A DNA stretch of 27,213 bases from Thermoprotei archaeon (GTDB lineage Archaea; Thermoproteota; Methanomethylicia; Nezhaarchaeales; WYZ-LMO8): positions 1-27,213 of the forward strand of contig QMSF01000002.1 in NCBI GenBank assembly GCA_003649565.1, written 5' to 3'. Positions 1 to 6,825 of this stretch are shown piece after piece (positions within the stretch are counted from its first letter, which is position 1; each line of letters begins with the position of its first letter). Both the position numbers and the translations under genes were made by a program. The notes beneath the pieces were generated by a model. It was not told the DNA's origin. It saw only the letters and a list, made by a program, of their open reading frames with translations, and searched no databases.

Positions 1-123
1 AATGAAAACGCTTTCTCAAACAAACCGAAAAACCAAAAACATAAAACACACCAACACACAGTAACACCATCAAAAGACAGTAACACAAACAAAAACAAAC
101 AAAAAACAACAAACAAAAAAACA
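1..123. repeat. Left terminal inverted repeat (123 bp, perfect)
   Basis: Base-by-base comparison shows that positions 1-123 are the exact reverse complement of 27091-27213; position 124 is the first mismatch. The top strand is almost only A and C, with very few G, so the strands are strongly asymmetric. The nonamer CAGTAACAC occurs twice inside it, at 59-67 and 78-86. Perfect terminal repeats at both window ends indicate a complete linear genome. Such repeats serve as replication ends in many linear archaeal viruses (established), but the mechanism here is unknown. Read leftward the repeat is T-rich and may also terminate the outward transcript of the neighbouring gene. Confidence 0.97.
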
Positions 124-127
124 AACT

Positions 128-310
128 TTAAAGGTGTTTTTTGCATGTGAGTTTGGTGTACTTCTTTCTTCGCTTTATTCGTGGTGTAGGGTTCTTTTTG
201 TGGTGTTCTTTACGCCACCTTGCTAAGTCCTCAATGCTTCTGAAGCCGTGTGCTTCTAATGATGCTTTCATCACTTTTCCCGCTTTGGTTAATGAGCCAT
301 GTGACGGCAT
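128..310 (-). CDS. eS30-like ribosomal protein homologue
   Basis: A 60-aa very basic protein. Its N-terminus MPSHGSLTKAGKV matches what I know as the signature start of archaeal ribosomal protein S30e, and its C-terminal part PTPRIKRRKKYTK matches the family's Pro-Arg-rich 'PR-x-RRxYxK' tail. Between them lie about 24 residues (14-37, with AHGFRSIEDLARW) that I do not recall from cellular eS30, so this is a family member with an insertion. Cellular eS30 sits in the small ribosomal subunit. Here it is the first gene inside the left terminal repeat, ending 4 bp from it. The ATG at 310 has a GGAGGT site 9 nt upstream (319-324) and a TATA-like TTTTATTTA near 352-360. A role on host ribosomes is inference; nucleic-acid binding in another role is possible. 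Confidence 0.8.
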   Translation of the reverse strand: MPSHGSLTKAGKVMKASLEAHGFRSIEDLARWRKEHHKKNPTPRIKRRKKYTKLTCKKHL

Positions 311-440
311 AAATTACTACCTCCTATACACAATAGCCCATACGCCACCTAAATAAAAAGCTATCCAAACCAACTTAAACCCCAACAACCAAGAAAACAG
401 CTGTAGAGAAAACTAAGGGAAAGTCATGGATATTAGCGAG

Positions 441-459
441 AATAAAAGAAAAAGAGAGG
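441..459 (-). terminator. T-rich terminator downstream of the 512-aa fibre-like gene
   Basis: On the minus strand, just after the stop codon at 466-468, the sequence is a pyrimidine run (CTCTCTTTTTCTTTTATT). Archaeal transcription commonly ends in such T-rich stretches without a hairpin. The rest of 311-465 holds the promoter region of the eS30-like gene and one ACAGCTGT palindrome at 397-404. Confidence 0.45.
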
Positions 460-465
460 TATGGT

Positions 466-1998
466 TTAACTAAAAATGACTAGGAAAAGCAGTGATTCTT
501 CTACTGCTCTTTGAACTGTTCCACTTGGTGGGATATGTATCCCCCACCTTAATTTTCCTGAAGCAGTTTCTGTGAGTTGTCGTTTAAACGTGAAAAACCC
601 TCCAAGTTCACTACCAATGCGATGATCAACCAAGCTTGCATAACCTATTTCTATATAGAGACTAGTACAATAATCTACAGTTCCAAATTCATGCCCACCA
701 ATGTGATAGAATCTTGCCACCATTATATATCCAGATGGTGCTGTAACTTCTCCATACAACAAATAAGCATATTCTCCTTCAGTTATTTCTGCACCTTCAG
801 GACAGTTTATCCATGCTGAACTTTCTTTCTGTATATATTTTGCAGTATATTCATAGTAGAAGTCAGGGTGTGTTTTATGGAAGGTTGCTCTGCCTGCTTG
901 TACTGGATCGTCGAACATTGTTTCCACGAAAACCGTCGGCCTAGTCCATGAAGGTGAAGCTAAAAACCTCCTGATCCTTCCATCTGATAGATACGGGTTG
1001 AAGCTCATAGTGGCCCCTTCAGTATAAGCTGTAAAGAATATATCAGCTACCCTTTCTGCGGGCATATTCTCATGACTTAATATTGCTGCTGCTTTATCAA
1101 CTGAGAGTTGAGACTCGTTTAAAACTAAGCTTACTCTTCCTCTTGATTTAACATTAAATAATTGAACCATATCTCCTATTAATGCTCTAGGACAGTCTAT
1201 TGCAGCAGCTGCATGACTATAATTTTCGACATTAGGAGTGTCGAACCATTTTCCTATCACGTCCTTTGCTCTTGAAGTATCGAGATTCACATTGCTAAAT
1301 ATTTCCCTAATAGCATGTATGCTTAAGTTTGAGCTCTCTAGTATTAATGCTGCCTTAGACAAAGACAATTGATCATTGTTATATATTAATGCTATTCTAT
1401 CCGCTCCAACATAATCTATTCTTGTTGTGAAAATATTGGCAACGTCATCTGCATTTGCTTGGCTTCCATCAATTGCTGCTGCTAAATTATCATAGTTTTC
1501 AAGTTCTATATTAGATATCCATGCATCAATAATATCTTTAGCTCTAGCTCTTGCTAAATTAGTACTACTAAAAATACTTCTAACTTTGCTTGGAGAAAGA
1601 TACATGCTGTTGAGTATAGCCAAGCTTTTATCTATGCTTAGAGAAGTGTCGTTTAATACAGTTGCTGCATAATCTGCTGTCATATATTCACTATTAATGA
1701 TAGATGCAAGCTTATCTGCTTGAGCTTGAGGTTTATTAAATAGAAGAGCTGTAAAATGCGATGTGAAGCAACCTTCTATGACAGCTGCTAGATAATCGTT
1801 ATCTTGTTGTTTATTTATTGAGGCAAGTAAGGCATCCCAACCGACTGATAAAATATTACTTAATCCAGCCTCATTAATTGCACTTCTAGCCTTTTTTATA
1901 GCGTCTACTAAGTCGTTATGGTCTGAAGAGGCTATTATATCTCCAGTTTTAACGTATCTCAACTTTGAAATGATTGCATCGAGCTCTTCCAAGCTCAT
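466..1998 (-). CDS. Repeat-containing fibre/adhesin-like protein
   Basis: About 510 aa. The N-terminus (around residues 15-35, KTGDIIASSDHNDLVDAIK) resembles the short 'DHN-x-LV-x-A' segment common at the start of tail-fibre proteins of archaeal viruses and phages. Roughly residues 65-330 are three diverged units of about 95 aa, each with NY-x5-AAID, an xLS-x-KAA-x-IL helix and RAKD-I-x-W. The last ~170 residues are rich in aromatic residues and Gly and look like a beta-sandwich, fitting a receptor-binding tip (inference). The open frame begins at TTG 2004, but ATG 1998 is preferred. A TATA-like ACTTATAAGT lies at 2067-2076 and an ACAGCTGT at 2016-2023 in the leader. By eye the gene is more AT-rich than its neighbours, which would suit a fast-changing host-range gene. 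Confidence 0.65.
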   Translation of the reverse strand: MSLEELDAIISKLRYVKTGDIIASSDHNDLVDAIKKARSAINEAGLSNILSVGWDALLASINKQQDNDYLAAVIEGCFTSHFTALLFNKPQAQADKLASIINSEYMTADYAATVLNDTSLSIDKSLAILNSMYLSPSKVRSIFSSTNLARARAKDIIDAWISNIELENYDNLAAAIDGSQANADDVANIFTTRIDYVGADRIALIYNNDQLSLSKAALILESSNLSIHAIREIFSNVNLDTSRAKDVIGKWFDTPNVENYSHAAAAIDCPRALIGDMVQLFNVKSRGRVSLVLNESQLSVDKAAAILSHENMPAERVADIFFTAYTEGATMSFNPYLSDGRIRRFLASPSWTRPTVFVETMFDDPVQAGRATFHKTHPDFYYEYTAKYIQKESSAWINCPEGAEITEGEYAYLLYGEVTAPSGYIMVARFYHIGGHEFGTVDYCTSLYIEIGYASLVDHRIGSELGGFFTFKRQLTETASGKLRWGIHIPPSGTVQRAVEESLLFLVIFS

Positions 1999-2069
1999 GA
2001 CCAACCACTTTAACTACAGCTGTTTTCAAACTGTTTATGTATGCGTGGCTTATTAATTTTGAAGACTAC

Positions 2070-2843
2070 TTATAAGTTGAACCTACGCCCAACCCAATGA
2101 AAAACGTCCCTGACGGTCTTAGGAACGTCATCAACGTTGGTTACAGCCAAGGCATCCCTTACATGTATGTGTTGCCTTATACCGTCGGCATAATAACTCT
2201 CGAAGTCGCACATAAAGCCGTGATCGCTAACAATTAAAAAAGCGTCAGGTCTGCTTAACTCGATTAGCTCCCTAGCATATTTAAAAGCAGTATTATACCA
2301 CTTCAAGGCCTCATGCAAAGCCTCATGGCTATGTATAGTGGCGAAGAAGTGATGATGAGCTTGGTCTGGGATTGGATACCACACGATAAACAGGTCATAG
2401 GGATTTTTAATGTTCTCCTTGACGACTTCATGCATCATCTTAACTGTAACCTCAAACCTCTCCTTTGGGGGCAACCAATAGTCAACCCAATCATGGCCCT
2501 TCAAGTCAACGTTTAAGTAGATTGGAGGGATTCTAACTGGGACGTTGAAGACCCTAACCTTCAATCCAACAGCTGTGCACAAGTCCCAGATGTACTTGCC
2601 CTTGAACATGCCTATGAAGGGATTTTTAAGGCCCCTAGGCGAGAACCCCTTAACACCATGCTCGTTAGTCCTCAGCCCTGTGAACATGCTGTTAAGAACG
2701 CATGGAGTTAAAGGTGGCTCATCAACGTAGAGGAAAGTCCTCTTAAATTTGCTCCAGAACCACATGACATCCTCCATGAACCAGCAGAAAGTATTAGTGA
2801 AGACGAAGCTAGCACCATCCAGCACGACAACCAAAACCCTCAT
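2070..2843 (-). CDS. Alkaline-phosphatase-superfamily phosphohydrolase/phosphodiesterase
   Basis: 257 aa from ATG 2843; an in-frame TTG at 2852 adds three residues (numbering below uses the longer form). The metal-site pattern of the type I phosphodiesterase/nucleotide pyrophosphatase branch is visible in order: VVLDG (D12), PPLTPCVLNSMFTG with T49 as likely nucleophile, NEHGVKGF just after, WYPIPDQAHHHFF (D163 and following His), SDHGF (D210, H211) and a His-rich RQHIH near 230. The protein is compact for the family and has no signal peptide or membrane segment, so it is probably cytoplasmic. The substrate is unknown; nucleotide sugars or glycan/lipid phosphodiesters are reasonable given the two glycosyltransferases elsewhere. 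It lies 27 nt downstream of the next gene and is probably co-transcribed with it. Confidence 0.8.
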   Translation of the reverse strand: MRVLVVVLDGASFVFTNTFCWFMEDVMWFWSKFKRTFLYVDEPPLTPCVLNSMFTGLRTNEHGVKGFSPRGLKNPFIGMFKGKYIWDLCTAVGLKVRVFNVPVRIPPIYLNVDLKGHDWVDYWLPPKERFEVTVKMMHEVVKENIKNPYDLFIVWYPIPDQAHHHFFATIHSHEALHEALKWYNTAFKYARELIELSRPDAFLIVSDHGFMCDFESYYADGIRQHIHVRDALAVTNVDDVPKTVRDVFHWVGRRFNL

Positions 2844-2870
2844 TGCTTTCAACCTGTCTATATAAGCGTT

Positions 2871-3287
2871 TCACCACTTTTTAATTAGGATGCTGTATAT
2901 GCCTTGCTTCTTCATGAAGGCTATCCTGTCCAAGAGCTCTTCGAGCGTCACACCAAGTATTTCGCATTGTCTCCTAGCCCTCTCAGCATCAGTGTACTCG
3001 ACTATGACAGCATCTATCCTTGGCCCCCTCCTAATCAAAACCTTATCCCTAAACATGCAGGATTTCAGGTGAACCGTATAGAACTCGTTGCCGACAATAA
3101 TCGTCAAAGGAGAAAGAGTAGTCCTAGCGAAAGCCACGTCGCCAATGCTTTTATCAGCACTCCTCTTAAAGTCGAGGCCACAGCTAAACTGTTTAGAGAA
3201 CTCCTCAAGCATCCTCCTCTGCCTGCTTAAAAACAACGCCTTCTTAAAGAAGCTCTTAGGCTGATCCTCAAGCTCAAGGACTTCCAT
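2871..3287 (-). CDS. Hypothetical protein
   Basis: 138 aa from ATG 3287. I do not recognise a family. The N-terminal half is charged and helical (around LFLSRQRRMLEEFSKQF), the middle has beta-like segments (TIIVGNEFYTVHL), and the C-terminus has a predicted helix (ARRQCEILGVTLEELLDRI) before a last strand. The frame is open to GTG 3341, which would add a hydrophobic stretch (KLLFVLLLFG) like a signal segment. However, a TATA box at 3342-3349 touches that GTG, so transcription should start near 3318, inside the extension. I therefore chose the internal ATG. The phosphohydrolase gene follows 27 nt downstream. Confidence 0.65.
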   Translation of the reverse strand: MEVLELEDQPKSFFKKALFLSRQRRMLEEFSKQFSCGLDFKRSADKSIGDVAFARTTLSPLTIIVGNEFYTVHLKSCMFRDKVLIRRGPRIDAVIVEYTDAERARRQCEILGVTLEELLDRIAFMKKQGIYSILIKKW

Positions 3288-3337
3288 ACCAAAAAGAAGC
3301 AAGACAAACAACAACTTAAAGCTTACGTAACCCCCAC

Positions 3338-3371
3338 TCACTATATACTTAAATTATGCAAATTTACAAAG
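3338..3371 (-). promoter_or_regulatory. Repeated 34-bp upstream element, copy A, with TATA box
   Basis: The minus strand carries the 12-mer TTGCATAATTTA (3361-3350) followed directly by AGTATATAG, a TATA box. The same 12-mer occurs in five other intergenic places, once with one mismatch. This copy points at the leftward gene starting at 3287. It is the most diverged copy in its first ten bases. Confidence 0.7.
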
Positions 3372-3381
3372 AAGGAGAGGT

Positions 3382-3858
3382 TTAGAGCCTGTTTAGCAGC
3401 TTTGAAAGCCTTGCTCTATCCGATGGAAACCTTAAGGCGAATGAGTCTTTGGGGTTGAACTTTATCAACACGTCAACTATCTTTTCATTCATTCCATTAC
3501 TTAAGAGCCATCGTTTTAACGTTCCAAGACCAACCCTTATGTAGCCTTTGCCATCACCAAAACCCTCCTTTACATCACTCTCAATTAACCTCTTAACAGT
3601 CAATGCCATTTCACTTCCCTTTCCTTGCTTCACTTCGTCTATCGTTTTATAATACTCAATTACTTTGAGAGGCTCAATGTAATACATATCGATGTACTTA
3701 TCATTAAATATAAAGAGCCATGCATGAGGCCTTGGAGTATTCGAAAAGAAGGCCTTAACATTGCTTACATCAACACGCTCCTTAATGAAGCTCTTGAAAC
3801 TTTCCAACAGCTGTTTGCTAGACTCAACATCTCCTTCAAGCTCAAGCTCCTCAACCAT
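3382..3858 (-). CDS. Hypothetical protein in the MoxR-VWA operon
   Basis: 158 aa from ATG 3858. No family recognised. It is acidic and helical at the start (VEELELEGDVESSKQLLESF), with a probable strand pair (WLFIFNDKYIDMYYIEPL) in the middle and a basic C-terminal helix. The frame opens at GTG 3867, overlapping the VWA stop codon, but AAGGTGATC at 3862-3870 is an ideal Shine-Dalgarno site for the ATG at 3858. The overlap with the VWA gene suggests translational coupling and a related function, for example as a third subunit or adaptor of the ATPase/VWA pair (inference from context only). Confidence 0.7.
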   Translation of the reverse strand: MVEELELEGDVESSKQLLESFKSFIKERVDVSNVKAFFSNTPRPHAWLFIFNDKYIDMYYIEPLKVIEYYKTIDEVKQGKGSEMALTVKRLIESDVKEGFGDGKGYIRVGLGTLKRWLLSNGMNEKIVDVLIKFNPKDSFALRFPSDRARLSKLLNRL

Positions 3859-3863
3859 GCCGA

Positions 3864-5330
3864 TCACCTTGAAAGAAGCTTTGAAGGCATGAGGTCACTT
3901 AGGGATCTAACCTTGACGACCTTGAAAACTCTCATCCACACTTCCTCCCAGCATGGTGGAATAATGCATAGCGTAACCTTGTGGGTCTTAGCAACCTCCC
4001 TTGCAAGGTTCTCGTCAACTTCATCAATACCATCTGTAATTATGATGTATTGCCTTGATGTTGGTAGCCTCTTAATCTCTTTAAGCACTTCAGTTATGTT
4101 AGTTCCTGAATCAGCTTCGACTGTTAAAAGTGTCTTAACGATATCCTTGCTTGAAACCTTGTGGCATTCGACATCAAATAGATACACGTCAGCATTCAGT
4201 TTAACGTGCAACGCTAATGCTAGCCCAGCACCAGCACTAATCTTACTAACATCACCTTCAAGCCACTCAGCCATCGAGCCACTCTTGTCTAAGAAGACAA
4301 CAGGCTGAACGCTAACAGCTCTTTGCCTTACAAGTGCTTGTTGACTCAAAATTCTTAAGGCTAATAGGGATTCTGGTAGTGCTAATTCTTGAACTACTAA
4401 ATCCTGTATTTGCTTTAAATCCCTTAATACCGAAATCCCTACGACACCACCATGAGTTGACTCTATGGTGGCCCTTTGCATTGTCGTAGAAACAGCTGTA
4501 GTGAAGAACTTGAAGCTATGCAGCAAGCCCCTTAGCAACTGCACTTTTCTTCTGAAAGACTCAGGCTTTTCTAAATAGTGAATGACGCTTAAAGCCTCAT
4601 GAGTAAAGCCGTGTCCCCCCGATAGCTTGCTTGCAATGTTCTGAGCTTCCTCAACACTTTTCTTGACCTCCTGAACCTCTTGAAGTACCCTCTTAACAAT
4701 GTTCTTCATGTCTTCCTGCCTCATTATGAATGGATTGCTCAAACAAGGTCTTTCGCCTATATCTGTCACGTTCTTAATGTATTGAGAAGCTATGTTATCT
4801 TCATTGAAGGCACCAACGTTATCTTTAGGGATTTGCATCGTTAGTTGTTCATCAGCTTGCCTAGATCTAGTCCCCCTCCTAAATATGCTGTAAAGAAATC
4901 TGAAAGCACCAGCTATGGCTAATTCAGCTGAATTAACTGTAACCTTATTTAATTTAACGAAGTCCTCAGAGCTAACAAGATTAGCGATTATCTTCTGCCA
5001 TAATGTTTGAGGCTCTTTTAAGTTCTCGACAACAGCATTGAAGTCTTTATAAAACGCCATAAAAGCATCCGTCACCATGTAGTTTGGCAGGCCTATATGA
5101 CGCCTTGAAAGCAAATTCCAAACAGTTGAAATGTATGGCTGATAGTAAAATGAATCAAATGGCTGGAATATTTCAGGCTTAAAGGCTGACTTCTCTTTAG
5201 CGGTTAAAGTTGGTCTTGAAGGTTGTTGTGCTTGCACCACTTTAGACTGTGATGGTTGCGATGAGTCAATCCTTGGAGTTACGCCTAATTTCTCTTGAAC
5301 CATTTTTACGATTTCGTCAATATTACTCAT
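3864..5330 (-). CDS. VWA-domain protein, partner of MoxR ATPase
   Basis: 488 aa. The C-terminal third is a von Willebrand factor A domain with a complete metal-ion-dependent adhesion site: DKSGSM at 348-353, the Thr in GTNIT at 409-413 and TDG at 432-434. Residues 20-50 are Gln/Ser/Pro-rich linker, and 200-340 are helical with coiled-coil character. VWA proteins of this kind are partners of MoxR-type AAA+ ATPases, acting in metal insertion or remodelling of complexes (established for the families). The MoxR gene lies immediately upstream with an ATGA overlap at 5327-5330. A MoxR plus VWA pair is known in the Acidianus two-tailed virus. The substrate here is unknown. Confidence 0.88.
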   Translation of the reverse strand: MSNIDEIVKMVQEKLGVTPRIDSSQPSQSKVVQAQQPSRPTLTAKEKSAFKPEIFQPFDSFYYQPYISTVWNLLSRRHIGLPNYMVTDAFMAFYKDFNAVVENLKEPQTLWQKIIANLVSSEDFVKLNKVTVNSAELAIAGAFRFLYSIFRRGTRSRQADEQLTMQIPKDNVGAFNEDNIASQYIKNVTDIGERPCLSNPFIMRQEDMKNIVKRVLQEVQEVKKSVEEAQNIASKLSGGHGFTHEALSVIHYLEKPESFRRKVQLLRGLLHSFKFFTTAVSTTMQRATIESTHGGVVGISVLRDLKQIQDLVVQELALPESLLALRILSQQALVRQRAVSVQPVVFLDKSGSMAEWLEGDVSKISAGAGLALALHVKLNADVYLFDVECHKVSSKDIVKTLLTVEADSGTNITEVLKEIKRLPTSRQYIIITDGIDEVDENLAREVAKTHKVTLCIIPPCWEEVWMRVFKVVKVRSLSDLMPSKLLSR

Positions 5331-6496
5331 TTTGCCATCTCCTCCAAGGTCTTCTTGATCTCGCTATATTTGTCGTAAAGTGTTTTTGCCTCTTTAACAA
5401 TGACCTCTACACGACTCTTAAGCCAAGGTTTACTTGCCAACCTCGTTACATCAAAGGTCATTATCTCCTCTAGCTTGTTTAGTGCACCGTCGAGGTTACC
5501 ACCTTTAGCTAACGCTTTTGCTGATTGTAATTTGTCATGTAGTGAAGCAACTTCACCCATTTCATTGATGATCGTATTCTTAATTTCGTTGTACTCTTGC
5601 TCATCTTTTCCTAAGTGAGGTAGAAAGTCAATTATGGCGTTGACTATGTTATCTACTGTTAGACCATATAGTGCACATTGACTTGCAATTAACTTTGGCA
5701 ACTTCTCTATGATGGTTCGGTCTGAAACCACGATGCCTTTGCTTCTTAGAGATTTTATGAAGGGAATGCTAGTGCTATGATAAATTGTTATGAATTTGCC
5801 GAGCCCTTTGATCTCGCTTCTAAGTATTTTCATGGCGTATTGTTGCAGTTCTTCAACATCATTCCACGAGGCAACAGCTGTTGTATTGTTGTTGCCGTTA
5901 AGCCACCTTGCTTCAAGTGCTCTAAGCAACATAGCATCATCATCAATGTACTTGACGAAGCATCTTACTGGAAATCTATCGTACAATGCGACCAAGTCTT
6001 CATCTTGAGGAACTTCATTGCTGGTAACTATGAAGATTTTTGTTTTAATGGGTATTTCGCTTCCTGTTATTGGATCATAGATGATTCTTTCTTGTAGGGC
6101 TGACAAGAGTGCATTCAATATAGCTGAAGACGCTTTAAATGCTTCATCTAAATATGCGATGTCTGCTTTAAATAGCCTTGACATTTTTCGTTCTAAGATA
6201 CCTTCCTTGGTTAGCTTCGGGATGTCAAATGGCCCTAATACTTCGACATCACTTGTGAATTTATTAAACTGGTACATACTGAAGGAAGCATTTAGCAGTT
6301 TTGCGTAATTACGTATCATGTAGCTCTTACCAGTTCCAGCAGGGCCAATATAGGCGATGTTTTCTTGAGCTATCGTTGTTATTAATAGCAGTCTTACCTC
6401 TTCTTCCCTTCCAATTAAAAGGTTATTAAGAGCCCGCTCCACTTCCTGAAGTTTGGAGCGGGCTATTTCTATTGGGTTTGAAACTTTATCGGCCAT
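5327..6496 (-). CDS. MoxR-type AAA+ ATPase
   Basis: 389 aa. Walker A GPAGTGKS at 51-58, Walker B IAYLDE at 113-118 followed by FKAS, sensor 1 in VTSNE (N160) and the arginine-finger region DRFPVR around 173-178 are all present, so the ATPase should be active. The FNKFTSDVEVLG segment at 78-88 fits the MoxR branch. The C-terminal ~100 residues are a charged helical extension that may contact the VWA partner. ATG 6496 has a strong GGAGGTGG site 6 nt upstream. Two TATA boxes (6569-6577 and 6589-6597) and a 5'-leader hairpin precede it. The stop codon overlaps the VWA start by ATGA, implying coupled synthesis. Confidence 0.93.
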   Translation of the reverse strand: MADKVSNPIEIARSKLQEVERALNNLLIGREEEVRLLLITTIAQENIAYIGPAGTGKSYMIRNYAKLLNASFSMYQFNKFTSDVEVLGPFDIPKLTKEGILERKMSRLFKADIAYLDEAFKASSAILNALLSALQERIIYDPITGSEIPIKTKIFIVTSNEVPQDEDLVALYDRFPVRCFVKYIDDDAMLLRALEARWLNGNNNTTAVASWNDVEELQQYAMKILRSEIKGLGKFITIYHSTSIPFIKSLRSKGIVVSDRTIIEKLPKLIASQCALYGLTVDNIVNAIIDFLPHLGKDEQEYNEIKNTIINEMGEVASLHDKLQSAKALAKGGNLDGALNKLEEIMTFDVTRLASKPWLKSRVEVIVKEAKTLYDKYSEIKKTLEEMAK

Positions 6497-6520
6497 CCAC
6501 CAACCACCTCCCTTCTCCTT

Positions 6521-6541
6521 GGCTGGGGTTGTTCCCCAACC
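6521..6541 (-). other. Hairpin in the 5' leader of the MoxR mRNA
   Basis: GGCTGGGG at 6521-6528 pairs with TCCCCAACC at 6533-6541 across a short loop, giving an 8-bp stem with one mismatch. It lies between the TATA boxes and the ribosome-binding site, at or near the 5' end of the mRNA expected from the proximal TATA box. It could protect the 5' end or regulate translation (inference). Confidence 0.5.
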
Positions 6542-6568
6542 AATGGAGGGAGACTCTCTTAGCTCACA

Positions 6569-6597
6569 TTATATAAAGTGATAAAAAAGTATATAAA
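6569..6597 (-). promoter_or_regulatory. Tandem TATA boxes for the MoxR-VWA operon
   Basis: On the minus strand two TATA boxes, TTTATATAC (6589-6597) and TTTATATAA (6569-6577), lie 20 bp apart. The distal one is 10 bp downstream of an ACAGCTGT palindrome (6608-6615). The same arrangement and the same 10-bp gap occur at 8015-8041. Confidence 0.7.
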
Positions 6598-6635
6598 GTT
6601 TATCTCAACAGCTGTTGCCATCATGTTATCACCTG

Positions 6636-6815
6636 TTACTCTATTATGACCTTGAAGTCATCCCACTTGAAGTCATCCTTTATCTCTTTTGGGATGATGC
6701 GAAGGTGACAAATCGGGCATTCTGCGTATTTGTATTCTTTGCCTTTATGTTTCCATGGAAACCAGTCTTCTGGTTTTAATTTGCATCCACAATTTGGGCA
6801 TTTGTTAATCTTCAT
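6636..6815 (-). CDS. Small zinc-ribbon protein
   Basis: 59 aa from ATG 6815. Two CxxC knuckles, CPNC and CPIC, are about 24 residues apart with Lys/Trp/Tyr-rich sequence between them, a typical four-Cys zinc ribbon; an acidic DDFKWDDF tail follows. The frame opens at GTG 6824, but AAGGTGAT lies ideally for ATG 6815 and overlaps the stop codon of the gene upstream, so the two are probably coupled. The fold suggests nucleic-acid or protein binding; the specific role is unknown. Confidence 0.75.
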   Translation of the reverse strand: MKINKCPNCGCKLKPEDWFPWKHKGKEYKYAECPICHLRIIPKEIKDDFKWDDFKVIIE

Positions 6816-6825
6816 GCCTATCACC

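Noticed and set aside
3288..3341. A signal-peptide-like N-terminal extension of the 3287 gene
   Set aside because: A TATA box touches the GTG at 3341, so the extension would lie mostly before the transcript start.
3625..4308. A 227-aa rightward open frame
   Set aside because: It is antisense to the well-supported VWA and 158-aa genes, has no ribosome site and gives a low-complexity hydrophobic/serine translation.
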